Counted from the first letter of the stretch, positions 1 to 11,922 are shown. The stretch: DNA of 64,000 nt from Branchiostoma floridae (GCF_000003815.2 NC_049994.1:8374645-8438644); one strand, 5' to 3'. Made by a program: numbers and translations. The notes: a model not told the origin generated them from the letters alone.

Positions 1-496
1 TAGTTGAAGGCTAGGACATAGATTTAGAGGTGTGTAAAATCAAGTGTGAATTTATCACCTTTTTTTATTTCAAGTTTTGGTCTTGTCATTTTCACTTATT
101 GTCATTTTTGCATAACCAATAAGCACATCAATTGATGTCATTATGTACAGACACTGACCTTCAAAATATAGTTTGCATTGACAAACAAACGACAACACAT
201 GTTTGAACATATATAGACTATATTTTATTTACGGATATAATCTGAATAAACAATTATACTAGAATACATGCCATATTATTTATGAAGTGGCAAATGCATC
301 AGTTTATCTTTTATAACAAATATCTATTTTTCAAATATTTGAAATCGTACTCAAATATGTTACAAGTACAAACGGAAATTACGTTTCAACACATCGTTGT
401 ATACAGATAATAACAAAGTACTACAAATAATCATAAAACAGCCACAATTTTCAAATACAATATAGACCTTGAAGGAAGATGTTATTTACAACGAAA

Positions 497-502
497 TTTA
501 TT
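497..502 (-). terminator. Poly(A) signal for the PROKR-like gene
   Basis: A canonical AATAAA on the minus strand about 320 nt after the receptor stop codon. It is the first such hexamer downstream, so the 3'UTR probably ends about 15-30 nt beyond it. A second weaker candidate lies near 224-229. Confidence 0.45.
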
Positions 503-818
503 ATTTTCCAAAACAGCTTATCTCCATTTAACGGATGTAACTCTTAACATTTAAAAGTTACTGATAAAGAATGTACATAGCAAAAGGCTCAAAAATGCTC
601 CACCCAAACGATATGATACTGACACGGAACACTCAGATACGTACAAAAAGCTATTTCTTAAACACAGACATCCGTAAAGTTGTCTTGATATGTTTCGACT
701 ATTTCTGTGAAAATTCATTGTGCCTTCCTATTTTTGGACTTACAGAAAGATTGTTTGGTCCATATCTTTATGTTAACACTGCTCTACCAAATGTATTTTG
801 GAGTGTTTCATTGTCTCA

Positions 819-1449
819 TTACGCAATCGTAGAGATTTCGCCGCCATCTTTTTGGGAGCTACCACCCTGCACGCCTCCCGGGAGGGTATAAGCGTGCTGC
901 AAATGCTGCCGAAACTCCCTCGGAGTCAGCTTCATCTGACTGTTTTCCCCGCCAGACGACCCCTCTCCTTTATTCCCAGCAGCTGTGCGAACAGTGTGGA
1001 GCTCCACAACACGGTTCACATTGTCCCCACCCTGTCCCCTCTGACGAGAACTCGGCGATTTTGTGTCCGAGGATGTGTGAGCTCTGGCCATGACACCCGG
1101 CTGAGCACCGACTCGTCTGTTCTGCCTGTTACTCCGCAATGCCTTACAGTCACTAGCCAGCATCTTGATGTGTTTTCTGGCGCTCTTGTTCATCACGATG
1201 TACACGATGGTATTGACCATGCTGTTGGACATCCCCAGTGCCTCTACGATGAAATAGATGGTTGTGTTGTGGTGGGTGTCGTGGAGGATCTCTGGGAACC
1301 AGTCGCGAATGATGGCGTAGATGTAGTAGGGAAACCAGCTGAGGGTGAAGATGACGACAATGACCATGAGGAGGCGCACCACGCGACGCTTGGACTGCTG
1401 GATTCTCATCTGCTGTTCGTCAGTCTGGTGCCCGGGAACCGTTCGGTAC
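819..1449 (-). CDS. PROKR-like: PROKR-like exon 4 (TM6, TM7 and C-tail)
   Basis: The acceptor GCAG is at 1453-1450; the TAA stop is at 821-819. It begins WYRTVPGHQT, matching the conserved third loop of prokineticin receptors, then TM6 (FTLSWFPYYIY), a short loop with NTT glycosylation, TM7 (YFIVEALGMSNSMVNT) and about 125 residues of basic cytoplasmic tail. The tail has many Ser/Arg residues that could be phosphorylated; this is inference. Confidence 0.88.
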
Positions 1450-4400
1450 CTGCAAAATTTGAAGTAGAATTCGAACTATTACTGTAACATTGTTTAGCAT
1501 ATTCGATGTCGATGTTGGTTAGACATGCAGGTAATAAGATACGCCAAAAGTAGTTACTCAAGCAACTGGATATGGTTTTGGAAACGATCAAACGTTGCAA
1601 CTGGCATCCACCAGTTTTCGTCAGTTACACTGTTGTGATCTGGAAGAAACTGGTCTTTTATACCCTATCTGTTTTGTATTGGACAGCTGAAATTGTCTTC
1701 ATTCTCAGATAAGGTATAAAAGACTAGTTTCTGCACTTCACTGTCACTGGCGAAAACTGGTAGATGCCAGTTGAAACGTCTGACCGTTTCCCAAACCATA
1801 TCCAGTTGCTTGAGTAACTACTTTTTGGTGTATAGTACATTGTATAGTAGAGTGGACTCATTCCTTAACTAATCGACGTCTATCGCACCGCAGTCATCCC
1901 TGAGCTCAGTAAGACAGCTGGAGCCGCATAGTTCAAGTTTCTGAACCATTATTCAGTCTGTTAAACCGGTTTCGTTTACAACTTCTAGTATCTGTCCGTT
2001 GAGGAGTAGGCAGACATTTTTTTAACATTAGGTTAGGTACCAGTGGTGAATTTACAACAGTTGTGATTCATTTGCATAACTATGACTGTCAACTTGAAAG
2101 AGGGAACCACAAGATGAATTCTGAACATGCTATCTTTTGTAATTATATACAAAGATAAATACCAAGAAATTTAATCAGTTTCGTAATATATTAAGAAATG
2201 TTTCTACAAGCATGAGTAGGTTAAAAAAAGAACATTATATCGTTTTCTATAACGAAATGCATGACAAATTATGATGAGTATGAATAATTTGAGAATAATC
2301 ATTATGATAAATGATTTCTTATAATGATTAATTACTGTTATGATAATATCTTTTTTAAATTTACATTTCGACGTCAAACAAAGAGATAAGATAAATTGAT
2401 AATAGGATGTGATGATTTGCTGTGATCTACTAGATAAAAGATACGTGGCAAAATTACCATATGCGTAAGCCGATCCGAATGTAGCAAAAGCCCATGATGA
2501 GGACAGGCAGAGCAAACTGAAGGATGAACAATGTCAGGTAGTAGGCTTTGTACCTGTAAATACATAAATATTTCTGTTGGCAACTTCTTTTAAATGAAGC
2601 TTTTTAAAAGATATATATGAAACTTTGGAGCATTCAATAGATGATGAAGCAATAAAGGTGTTGGCATGATAAATATGTGGTGAAAAGGAGGACAGAAAAA
2701 TGACCCATAAACATTAGGGCCCTGACGGGGCACGCTATTAACTTCCCGCCACCTTTGGACTACTCTTAACTAAGTCACGTGTTCTATATACAAATCTTGA
2801 CGTCATGGAAGCGATTCATGCCTGTACAAAACTGGTGGTATTCAGAGGAAAATCTGTCCCTTTTCCATTGCGTGAAAGGTTAGAGTTTCATAAGACTACA
2901 AGAAACTTACATGTTTTCGACGTGTACCGGCCAGACCTGTCCGCAGAAAGCTGACCCGCCATTCGCGTGCTCGACAGCTTCTGAGTAGATGGCAACAGGG
3001 ATGGCCAGTAGCATGGACACCACCCACACCAGGGCGGTAACGATGAAGGCGACACGTGGGGACATCCGTGCAACGCTGGTGCAGACAATGACCACGTACC
3101 TGCAACGTTTATAACACATGTTAACAATAGAACTTGGAAAAGAAAATTTCCATGCTTCTGGCAACAGGGATGGCCAGTAGTATGGACAGCACCCACACCA
3201 GGACGGTGACGATGAAGGCAACACGTTGGGACATCCGTGCTACGCTGGTAGCAGCCTGGTACAGACATTGACCACATACCTGTAATGTTTATAACCCATG
3301 TTAACAATGGAACTAGACGAAGAAAAATAGCTAGCAATCTACCACCCCAAAACCTTGACTATTAATCTCCTAGCAGATCTACCAGTGGAAAAGACTAATC
3401 TCTAAGCAGATCCTACGGTAGTATAAGGTAGTATCAAATGCAGGCAGAGAAGTGAAGCCGGCCTAGGAATGTGTTTCACTACCGCATAGGTAGAGACACA
3501 CTCCTATGCCAGCTTCACTCCTCTGCCAGCTTTTGATACTATCTTATACTACCGTGTGATCTGTTTGGAGATAAGCAAGTATCCATCGGCCGAGGCAGAA
3601 CCTATTAGTCACTAGTTGTTGAAGGATACAGCCTTTGCAATTTGTATATTTTCTTGGATATAACCAACCATACTAAAGGAATAGTAGGATATTGAAACAG
3701 GGAGTTCTACTTCAGTTTCAGACTGTCACCATTATGATATTTAAACCTGTCCATTGTGTACCCTACCACATACAAGAAATCCTCAAGATACTTCTACAGC
3801 GTATCGTGTAATGCTTTCCATAAACTAACACTCCCGTCCCGATCCAGAGACAAATAGCACCAAAAAGATAACCTTTAGACATTCTACATATTCGTATAAG
3901 TAAGAATAGCTAAATGTGTTAAGGTGGACTCTCACTGCACTTGGGGCACCGGTGCGGCACTGCGGGGTTCATAGATGACGAATTTCAGAGACAAAGAACG
4001 AATTTCCTTCCCCTTTGAGTATTTTTCGTCTTCTAAGTCATAATTTTACGTATTACGCAATGGCTAGATTATTGAAAATCACGAAAATTACAATACAGTG
4101 CCGCAGTGAACGAACCTCACAGTGACGCACGCTTGACGCAAGTGTAGTGAGAGTGCACCTCAACATAACAACATACCAAATATCCCCAAGATCCCTCCAC
4201 AGCGTATCAAGTAATGCCTTCCGTAAAGAACCTCCCACCCCAATCCAGAGACAAATAGCACCAAAAACATAACCTTCACGCTTACACATACTGTAAATGC
4301 AGTAACATTCGCGATGGCCGCTTCACCGCGAATTAAAAACCACCGCGAACATTTTTCCATGGCAGTTATAGACTACAGTGCATGGTACTACCGCTAGCTT

Positions 4401-7400
4401 AAAACCACCTCGACTAGTCCTTTATCCCGCTACCGCGACATTAAATCTTCAGGAACTTAAATGCATTTACAGTTTACGTACGAAGAGTTAAACTTGTTAG
4501 CGATCTGAATCCTTGTCGCTCCTCTATATTATATTATAGTGACACTCATTAGATATCATTTCCACATCTTAGCGCAGTCACAATCAAATCAAGATCGTAA
4601 CTTCTTTGGCAAGGAAATATGATATAGATATTTCTATATAAAGCTCTGACGCATTGCATCTTCTCCAGCAATTGCCGCCAACAATCCTAATGTCATAAAT
4701 TACAGCGTTAACTGACTTGTCCTCTATTTCCTTTTTAGAATGAAGAAATAGGTTATTAATAAGGTAGCATCATTAGCACCGAATAAATGTGTAATTCATA
4801 TGATGTAAAACGGACTTCGTGAAAGATGTAACCTTTAATTAGCTTGTAAGCAGGCTAACAGTTCGATTAATCAATGGAAAGCTTAACAGCGTCTGGTAGA
4901 ATAAAAATTGCAAAAGGGGCACCGTGTACGTGTATTCGTTAAGGTTAACCAATGTATACATATTAATATACCCTAGCCTTTAAATATAACGAATGCGATG
5001 TGATGCATTAACAAGGTTGAGCACAATAAATGCAAAGAGGTAACTTATGTTAACTTGTAAGGAGGCTAACAGTGTCGATTAATCAATAGGAAGCTGAAGA
5101 GTAGAGTCTGGCAGAATAACAATTGCCCAAGAGACACCATGTGCATGTATTCGGTAAGGTTAACCATGATTGTATACATATTGATATACCCTAGCCTAAA
5201 GTAGAAGGGTTATAACGAATGCGGTGTGATGCATTAACAAGGTTGAGCACAATGATTGCAAAGCGGTAACTTAAGTTAACTTGTAAGCAGGCTAAAAATG
5301 TCGATTAATCAATAGGAAGCTAGGGAGCAAGAGTCTGGCAGAATAACAATTGCCAAAGGGACACCATGTGCATGTATTCGTTAAGGTTAACCAATGTATA
5401 CATATTAATATACCCTAGCCTTTAAATATAACGAATATAGTGTGATGCATTAACAAGGTTGAGCACAATAAATGCAAAGAGGTAACTTATGTTAACTTGT
5501 AAGGAGGCTAACAGTGTCGATTAATCAATAGGAAGCTAAAGAGTAGAGTCTGGCAGAATAACAATTGCCCAAGAGACACCGTGTGCATGTATTCGGTAAG
5601 GTTAACCATTGTATATATATTGATATACCCTAGCCTTAAGTAGAAGGGTTATAACGAATGCGCTGTGATGCATTAACAAGGTTGAGCACAATGATTGCAA
5701 AGCGGTAACTTATGTTAACTTGTAAGCAGGCTAAAAATGTCGATTAATCAATAGGAAGCTAAAGAGTAGAGTCTGGCAGAATAACAATTTCCAAAGGAAC
5801 ACCATGTGCATGCATTCTGTAAGGTAAACCATTGTATACATATTAATATAACCCAGCCTTAAGTAGATGGCTGAAAGCGAATGCAGTCATTAACACAGTT
5901 GAGCACAATGATTGCAATGATGGTAGAAAAACCTTACTTGCATGAACATTGCACGTAAAGGCAGGCGTTTCAATACCTTTATACCCCCTCTCCACTAGGA
6001 CAGCGCTCTGTGACCTCAAATTTGACGGATCGCTCAACGAATTGTATAGAAAAGAAACGAATTTTTTTTTTACACTTTGTGTGCTTTGCTGTCCTCTCAG
6101 TCACATTTTTTTCATGCTCTATGATATACCCAGTATAAGATCAAAGGTTAAACATATCCTATTCAGGTCGCAGTGAGAGAGCATCGCGATCGCCCTTAAG
6201 TGGAAAGGGGGCCTAAATGCACTGCAATGCTACCATTTGTCATTCCAGAGCTCCAAGCGGTACCAAAAATATTAATGCGTATTTCGTCTACGCGTGTAAG
6301 ATGGATGAATAAATATGCCGTAGGCTTGACCCCACGTAGAAGTGCTGTGTAATATGTTCACTTCAACCAATGCAGCTAAGCACTAAAAGGCTAAAGCTCA
6401 GGTGCATAATGCAAGGCTTTCCCGCATACTAAACAGACCGCCACTGCCATCTAGGATCACCTTTCTATCCAGCTAATACCCGTGAGTTCCTGGTAGTGCC
6501 GTGTCCTCGGCTATCTTTAAGAGGCGACGAATCATAGTCACTTTTTGTCTGTAGCCACTTTTTAGGCTTTTAGGGAATCAACTACAACCAAGGCAGGCTT
6601 CCTTTCAAAGATAATGTCCTCAAACTGTGTCTTTAGGAAGAATATTAAAAGGCGCCATTATAGGCGACGTGTCTTGCCATTGTAAAATAAGTAAAACTAA
6701 CAAATAACGATTTTGATTAATCTCATTATACCATAGTTGATGGTACATGTTATAAAATTTAGTTTATTTGATGGTACATGTGACTTATAGCTAAGGACAA
6801 AAGTGGACCGAGGTAGCATCTGTGAGGTAAGGCCCCCTCTCACTTGACGTGCGGCACGCTTGCGGCATTGCTGCGTTCGGAAGATGCTCAACGAATTTCA
6901 GAGATAAAGAACGAATTTTCTTACTTGTTGTGTATTTTGTGGTCTTCTATGTCACACTTTTACGTATTGCGCAATATCTAGATTATAACAAATCGGAGAA
7001 AATAACAAAACAGTACCGCAGCGAACGAACGCAGCAATGCCGCAAGCGTGCCGCACGTCAAGTGAGAGGGGGCCTGTACACTATTGATTGATGACATTGA
7101 CATTAATAAGAATGTGCCTGTTTCCTACAAACACTAGCTGTTCTTTGTTTCTCAGGGAGCTGACCAATATCTGTGAACTGAGATTGATGATGGGCTGAAG
7201 GAGATTCTTTACATAGAATAGTCGGTTTAACCTCGTTGCTAATTAACTTAAGTACATCAAATACGCTTTTTGTAATGCAGAATGAAGAACGGAAGCCACA
7301 CATTTCCCGTTGTTCATCTTCCTTAACCATTTTCCTGGCCGCCGTAAAATGGGATTCCGTGGGCTAAGAGGTTTTATGTCCAAAGAATGATTTGGTCAGG

Positions 7401-10400
7401 AGATATTGAGAGGGATAATAGGAGCAGTTGTGTTTGGTGAAACACGCAAAACTCGACACTCTTTTGAATTTCATTCTGTTATCTTTATCTATGCGGGACT
7501 GTTAAATGCGTCTAAAATTCCTGAACCATACAAAAATACCATTGTTTTTTTCAAAGCTTAATAAGGACCTGAGTGCCAAACGCCTACCTTAATTGATTAG
7601 GATAAAAGTAACGCTAGTTTATTTTCTGTATTTCTCATTTTGTCTCCATACAAAATGTCCCTGGCTTTAATATGAGTACCATTGGTCTATTTTGGAGAAT
7701 TAGAATTACATTTAAAAGAACTTCCTAAGAAATGACGCATGTATATTTACAATGACTTTGTCTGTGATAATGCTCCACCATGACATTTGCCTATGACTTA
7801 ACTATATGGAGATAAAGCTGAATAGACAGTTTTCCCATATGCGCCGTTACCAAAAATGACGAATGTTGCAAACAGTAAGCCGTTTGCAAAGGCCCGTTTT
7901 ACCTTTGCCTGTTTACGAAGTCTGAGACTTGTTGAATGGAAGATACCGGATCTACGATGCCGTGGTTTACTTCAATGCAAGGCGCGCCCCCGCATGGCCA
8001 TGAAGATCCAACAGACATAGCAAACAAGACAAGCCCCCCCCCCCCCCACCCAACCTGTTTAAGAAGGATAAAAACGCCGATGAGTCTTCCACTGTCTATT
8101 TTTCATTGTCCTCATGTGTATTAGTGATTGATTCATTACCCAATACCATGTAATATATCATTCTCTGATTGGGACGCAGTTTTTCAGGATTGATAGACCA
8201 GACACTGACGCCTGTAACCTTTATACATCTATCACCCAATGTAGTTCTAAGCGTTCTCTACATTAATCAGTCAGTCAGTCAGCCAGTCAGTCAGTCAGCC
8301 AGTCAGCGTTTTAATCAGCTGTAGGCGTATTAACCAGCCGCAAGGGCAGAACCTCCTGGGATTAGGAGGAACCCCTTACATCCTTGGTCGGAAGTCCTCC
8401 TAGGAGACGGATACTCCGAACAACAAACCTGCGTCTGCTGAAGCCGCCTCACACTTGTCATACAGTTCTGTCCCTGTGAGACTTAGTGCTCCAGTAGACA
8501 AGAGGGTGAAGAAGGAATTGCACACCACTCATTCACCATAAAATGTCATGTGCAGGTGAGGCAAACAGGCAAATGCCTGTCTGCCTGCTCATCTGTCGAA
8601 TCGACAAGAGAATCCAAACAAAAAGATTCTGCCATGCTGACTCAACAGGCTTTTAGTCCCCTGGCGGCGCCTATCTCCTCTACGGGGCATGGTGAATTAT
8701 GTACGAGTAAATCACTGTATGGCTAATACGAGACAAATGTTCGCCAGGCCTCCATCCGGGTGATTTGTGGTGAATGACCAACTCTAGACAGAATAGTTTG
8801 CTCCATCGCACACCGCACCATCGCACGTGTGGGGTTCTTTTACGTGCGTGGGGTGTGGCTCTCCCCATACACGGGACCTCCATTTAACGTTCTATCCGAG
8901 GGACGGCCCAAGCCGAAGTTAGGTACGCATTTTCCACCTGAGTGAGCTGAGGAAAGTCGTGTAAAGTGCCTTTCCCAGGGGCACAAATTCGATGACATGG
9001 CAGCCGGATTCTGCGCTACGCGATCTACATTAATCATCAACAATAAATCAAAAAGCACAAAGACTAGCACTAATGAACAGTCACTGTATATAGGGTTAAT
9101 TGAAAGTCCATTAGGAATTTCATGTTTTTAAGTTGAATCCATCTTTGTCAATAGGAAATAAATGGAACCGCACGGTAATCACCAGCACTTACACGATGTA
9201 AAACAACTAAGCAAGCAGTTATATTAAGAGACCATCTGATGCGCCTCATCTACTCTGGAATAATTATGTTGGCTATTGAAAATATGCATTTAGATTATAA
9301 CCGAAATGAAGTAGTGAAGAATCATATTTAGAGAACATTAAATAAAACACGTGTCGAGAGCGCGTGATCCCTGAAGAGCGGAATGAATTGCCATATTAAC
9401 ACACCACAGTGCTTCCGCTGCATTGATACTTCGAAGACAAGTGCTTCTGTTCAGTTTCACCTATTTTTATGCAAATACAAACGGTTTCACAGTATTCGTT
9501 CACAATGTTACGTTCCTAGACTTAAAAAAATCGCGCATAATCACATAGATCATCCATAGAAAAATGTCGTAAGTTTGTATTTACATGCGTTGCACTAAAA
9601 AACGTTGAAACGCCGAACCTGAATGAAGATTTAATTTACTCATGTTTTTGTATTTTCTGATATCCGGTAACCGGCAGTTCATGATTAGCCTCTGGAACAA
9701 CATCATATAATTGTTTTTCCCGGACAGAAAACTTTGTCGGCTTTTTTTCCCGCGTTAGTTTTGAGCACGTCCAGACATCAATGAAATGTGAAAAATAGTG
9801 GCTTAAAAATATAGATCAGCTCATATTCTTAATGTGGTATCTCACTGCACTTCGGGCACTGGTGCGGCACTGCGCGGTTCGTATTTTTTATGATATTGCG
9901 TGCACGCGTGATGCGTTCGAAGACAACAAAATGCACAAAGCGTAAGAAAATTCGTTCTTAATATCTCTAAAATTAATTGAGTAATCTTTCGAACCCAGCA
10001 GTGCCGCACCGGTATCCTTAAGTGCACCATGTATGTGAAATGGTGTGTCTTTATTGATTTATTCAATTCTAAAATTTCTCGAATGAAAATGTGCAAAACA
10101 CATACTCCTTACTCCTTACACCAGAAATCTGTTGGGGAAATTTTCATCAAACGCGGTTATTTCTTGTCTTCCATGCTGCTAATCTAAATGCTACTAACAT
10201 GGCAAAATCTTCACTGAATTGGACGACAGGAAAAATACATCTAACACAGACTACATGAACAGCGACAGTAGCGATCTGACTTGATCAGCCATAGGGGTTG
10301 AAAAGCTGGCCTCGCCTGTCAATTGTAATTCTGGGAGCTGAATTGTTAGGCTTTCGGCTGCAACATTTGAATTCTCTATGTCTCATTAGTTGACGGCCGA

Positions 10401-11922
10401 TTCTTAGCGGGTAGAAGCTCACTCTTGGCTATAATTTCTTCCAAGTTATCAACCAATACCAATGCTGTGATTTCATATAACTTAAAGGTGTTGTGGGATA
10501 ATGAAAAAAGCATTGATGTTTCGCAACATGCCAAGTAGCAATGAAAGGCAACATAATTTTTCATGTTTCAATAAGAGCGAGTCTTTTGCATTTCCATTGT
10601 CTACCGGGAACTCATGCATGAAGTATGTAATATTCTACCGCGCATACCAGATCAGATGTTGACTAATACATGAACGAAGATATTCAGAGCGCAGACAATC
10701 AGGAAAAAGGCCGGCCGTGCAAAAGCATTAGAATATGCAATAGAAGCAGTAACACTGTAAAATGTATCGTTCGATTTTAAACACTGTTTTCAATGTAACG
10801 TCTAACATGAAAGTGATGAGAATGCATTATCAGTACCAATTGGGGCATTTTTCTTTACAATATATCCGTACAAATTAGCAGTGAAGACGCTTCAGCTGAG
10901 ATAATAAGCACGCATAGATAATTTGACACAGCCCAGTATGGATCTCTAAGAGAAAGTTATATCTCCTGCTTCTTGGCATGATCGTGTATTCTCCCAGGAG
11001 CTTTCTATGAAAATGTCATTGAGAATCAACCACATCTTTATCCATGACAAATATCGTTCTATATACTTTAATATTGATGATGATGACTGGTTTATTTTTG
11101 CATACAGTGAACAGTTAGACAACAGCATGGGAAGGCAAGCCAGGATACCTGAATTTTCCTGTAGTTTAAAACACCATATACATTGTATACTTCAATGTAT
11201 CAAAGTTTCACGATCATGTAACGCTTGTTCACCTTTATCCGTGGGGTAACCTATATTCGTTGTACTTAGAAACGGACTATTTAGGGACACCAAGTGGATG
11301 GAAGGTGGTGTTTCTGTGTTGTTATATATTGAAAATATGGCAATTTAAAAACCACTGACTTGATATCCCTGAAAAACCTGTTTTTAAAAAAACAACGAAT
11401 ATAGGTTATCCCACGAATTAAGGTAAATGTGCGTTACATGTACATGGTTCCTCTTACTCACCGATCAATAGCGATGACCAGAAGAGAGTTGGTGGACACG
11501 TACAAAGATGCCATCCGCAGGTAGTTGATGACCGTACATGTGGTGTCGCTGTAGGTCCAGTAGCGGTCGGGCCGGACTATGTAGTAGTCCATGATCAGCG
11601 GCATGCAAACCACAGCCACGATGAAATCGGAAAAGGCCAGGTTTGCGATCAGCGCATTCGTGATCGTTCGCATTTTCTTATACGCTGCGATAACGATGAG
11701 CAATAGGAGATTGCCTACGCCGCATACGCATATGATAAGGATATACACTAGGGCCAGGAAAATCTTAACGCCCAGCGGTTCACCAGATTCCTCCTCAACG
11801 CTAACGGCCTCTGCTTGACGGTGCTCCTCAAAAGGAACGCCGTCTGCAGCGCTAAGGTTGGCTAGTATTTCCAAATCAAACTGGGATAAACCGTAATCGT
11901 ACGTCAAGCTAGAGCCATTCAT
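819..11922 (-). CDS. PROKR-like: Prokineticin-receptor-like class A GPCR, four coding exons
   Basis: CDS joins 11922-11462, 3099-2911, 2553-2458 and 1449-819 (461+189+96+631 nt = 458 codons plus TAA). Every junction is GT-AG, and each intron splits a codon 2+1 (CG|G, AT|G, TG|G), so the frame is unambiguous. Residues 1-50 are an extracellular N-terminus with NGS and NLS glycosylation sites. TM1 has GN at 70-71, TM2 has NLAFSD ending at D99, Cys129 can pair with Cys206 (FCGQVWP), DRY is at 153-155, TM4 W179, TM5 P233 and Y241, TM6 SWFPYY with P289, TM7 NTIVY at 328-332 in place of NPxxY. MDYYIV, NYLR..SLYVSTN, FCGQ.WPV and MSNSM.NT are hallmarks of prokineticin receptors, which couple mainly to Gq/Ca2+ at the plasma membrane. 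Vertebrate family members are about 390 residues; the extra length here is a long basic, Ser/Gly-rich C-tail. The family call is firm; the ligand in this organism is inferred. Confidence 0.9.
1536..1836. mobile_element. MITE, CAAGCAACTGGATATG family, 300 bp
   Basis: A long imperfect inverted repeat. The left end (AGTTACTCAAGCAACTGGAT) is mirrored at the right end, and inner segments such as AAACTGGTCTTTTATACC and GGTATAAAAGACTAGTTT also pair. There is no coding capacity. It lies in intron 3 of the receptor gene. Relatives occur at 14.96, 16.35, 20.94, 32.57 and 35.53 kb. Confidence 0.75.
2458..2553 (-). CDS. PROKR-like: PROKR-like exon 3 (TM5)
   Basis: A 96-nt exon between a TTTACAG acceptor and a TG|GTAATT donor. 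It encodes YKAYYLTLFILQFALPVL and onward, i.e. TM5 with Pro233 and Tyr241, then the start of the third intracellular loop (GLRIW). It has no start codon of its own and is placed by phase and homology. Confidence 0.85.
2911..3099 (-). CDS. PROKR-like: PROKR-like exon 2 (TM4 and second extracellular loop)
   Basis: The acceptor GCAG lies at 3103-3100 and the donor AT|GTAAGT at 2910-2909. The exon encodes residues 155-216: the second intracellular loop, TM4 (VTALVWVVSMLLAIPVA) and the FCGQVWPV loop that includes the conserved disulfide Cys206. A damaged copy of its 5' half lies just upstream in the same intron. Confidence 0.88.
3160..3328 (-). pseudogene. Broken tandem copy of PROKR-like exon 2 (5' half plus acceptor)
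   Basis: This stretch repeats 2991-3150 at high identity, covering the 5' half of exon 2, its splice acceptor and about 50 nt of intron. The copy keeps a usable acceptor (CATTACAG) and starts like the exon (YVVNVCT). It then has an 11-nt insertion that shifts frame and meets TAG a few codons later (RLLPA stop), and it lacks the 3' half and donor. It is a decoy exon lying upstream of the real one. Confidence 0.8.
3385..3575. mobile_element. Palindromic MITE, about 190 bp
   Basis: The outer arms pair (ACGGTAGTATAAGGTAGTAT with ATACTATCTTATACTACCGT) and the inner arms pair (AGAAGTGAAGCCGG with CCAGCTTCACTCCT), so the whole stretch can fold as one hairpin. It lies in intron 1 of the receptor gene. 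Confidence 0.65.
3770..4291. repeat. 120-bp direct repeat split by a MITE
   Basis: 3770-3896 and 4170-4291 are diverged copies (shared ATCCAGAGACAAATAGCACC). The interval between them is filled by the hairpin MITE at 3921-4160. Both copies are in receptor intron 1 and no function is apparent. Confidence 0.55.
3921..4160. mobile_element. MITE family A (CACTGCACTTG hairpin)
   Basis: About 240 bp. The ends AAGGTGGACTCTCACTGCAC and GTAGTGAGAGTGCACCT are inverted repeats, and the core holds the family hallmark of TTCAGAGA..AAGAACGAATTT and TTTTACGTATTACGCAATnnCTAGATTAT. It is one of at least twelve copies in this window. Confidence 0.75.
4289..4472. mobile_element. MITE family E (CTGTAAATGC...GCATTTACAG)
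   Basis: The perfect 10-bp ends CTGTAAATGC and GCATTTACAG bracket a body rich in ACCGCGAA and TTCGCGGT blocks. A second copy at 24.74 kb shows TA target duplication. It is non-autonomous and has no open frame. Confidence 0.7.
4827..5930. repeat. Satellite of about 220 bp, five copies
   Basis: The marker GATTAATCAAT recurs at about 4865, 5077, 5303, 5519 and 5742. Other shared blocks are GTTAACTTGTAAG, GTCTGGCAGAATAACAATT and GCATTAACAAGGTTGAGCAC. Copies 2 and 4 resemble each other more than their neighbours, as do 3 and 5, giving a dimeric higher-order unit of about 440 bp. It lies in receptor intron 1. Confidence 0.85.
5982..6213. mobile_element. MITE family B (CCCCCTTTCCAC ends)
   Basis: The ends CCCCCTCTCCACTAGGAC and CTTAAGTGGAAAGGGGGCC are inverted. 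The body carries the family marks GTGTGCTTTGCTGTC, ATGATATACCCAGTAT and the subterminal GCGATCGCC. Other copies are at 22.2 and 23.9 kb. Confidence 0.65.
6831..7074. mobile_element. MITE family A variant
   Basis: Inverted ends GGCCCCCTCTCACTTGACGT and ACGTCAAGTGAGAGGGGGCC are identical over 20 bp, so this copy is probably young. The core matches other family A copies, but the terminal 15 bp resemble family B. Confidence 0.75.
7075..8260. other. Intron 1 DNA with no supported gene
   Basis: Unique-looking AT-rich intron sequence of the receptor gene. A poly-C run of about 15 occurs near 8034-8047. I see no splice-framed coding segment. Confidence 0.5.
8262..8310. repeat. (CAGT)n microsatellite
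   Basis: CAGT units interrupted by CAGC, about 45 bp, in receptor intron 1. Confidence 0.85.
8740..9035 (-). mobile_element. SINE with GGACGTTAAATGG-type core, minus strand
   Basis: Read on the minus strand it runs TGCCCCTGGGAAAGGCACTT, then TTTCCTCA, then a GTACCTAACTTCGGCT block, then AACGTTAAATGGAGGTCCCG, then CGCACGTAAAAGAACCCCAC. The same modules occur at 17.25 kb, and the first module follows the tRNA-like head at 51.3 kb. It is a tRNA-derived SINE with a degraded head. Confidence 0.6.
9050..9832. other. Intron 1 DNA with no supported gene
   Basis: AT-rich sequence without recognisable repeats, splice-framed coding segments or RNA genes. Confidence 0.5.
9833..10028. mobile_element. 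MITE family A, internally deleted
   Basis: The ends GTGGTATCTCACTGCACTT and GGTATCCTTAAGTGCACC remain, and the core is shortened to about 195 bp with the AAAATGCACAAAGCGTAAG mark. It lies in receptor intron 1. Confidence 0.65.
10029..11455. other. Intron 1 DNA next to exon 1, no supported gene
   Basis: No convincing exon or repeat family. Short open frames at 10376-10564 and 10946-11249 are AT-rich, overlap on both strands and lack splice support. Confidence 0.45.
11462..11922 (-). CDS. PROKR-like: PROKR-like exon 1 (N-terminus to DRY)
   Basis: The ATG at 11922-11920 is the first Met of the open frame and is followed by a short glycosylatable N-terminus without an obvious cleaved signal peptide, as is usual for this receptor class. 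The exon carries TM1-TM3 and stops within the Arg codon of DRY. The donor is CG|GTGAGT at 11461-11460. Confidence 0.88.

Noticed and set aside
798-1487. Plus-strand open frame of 229 codons
   Set aside because: It is the antisense of receptor exon 4, which is proven by splice phases and GPCR motifs.
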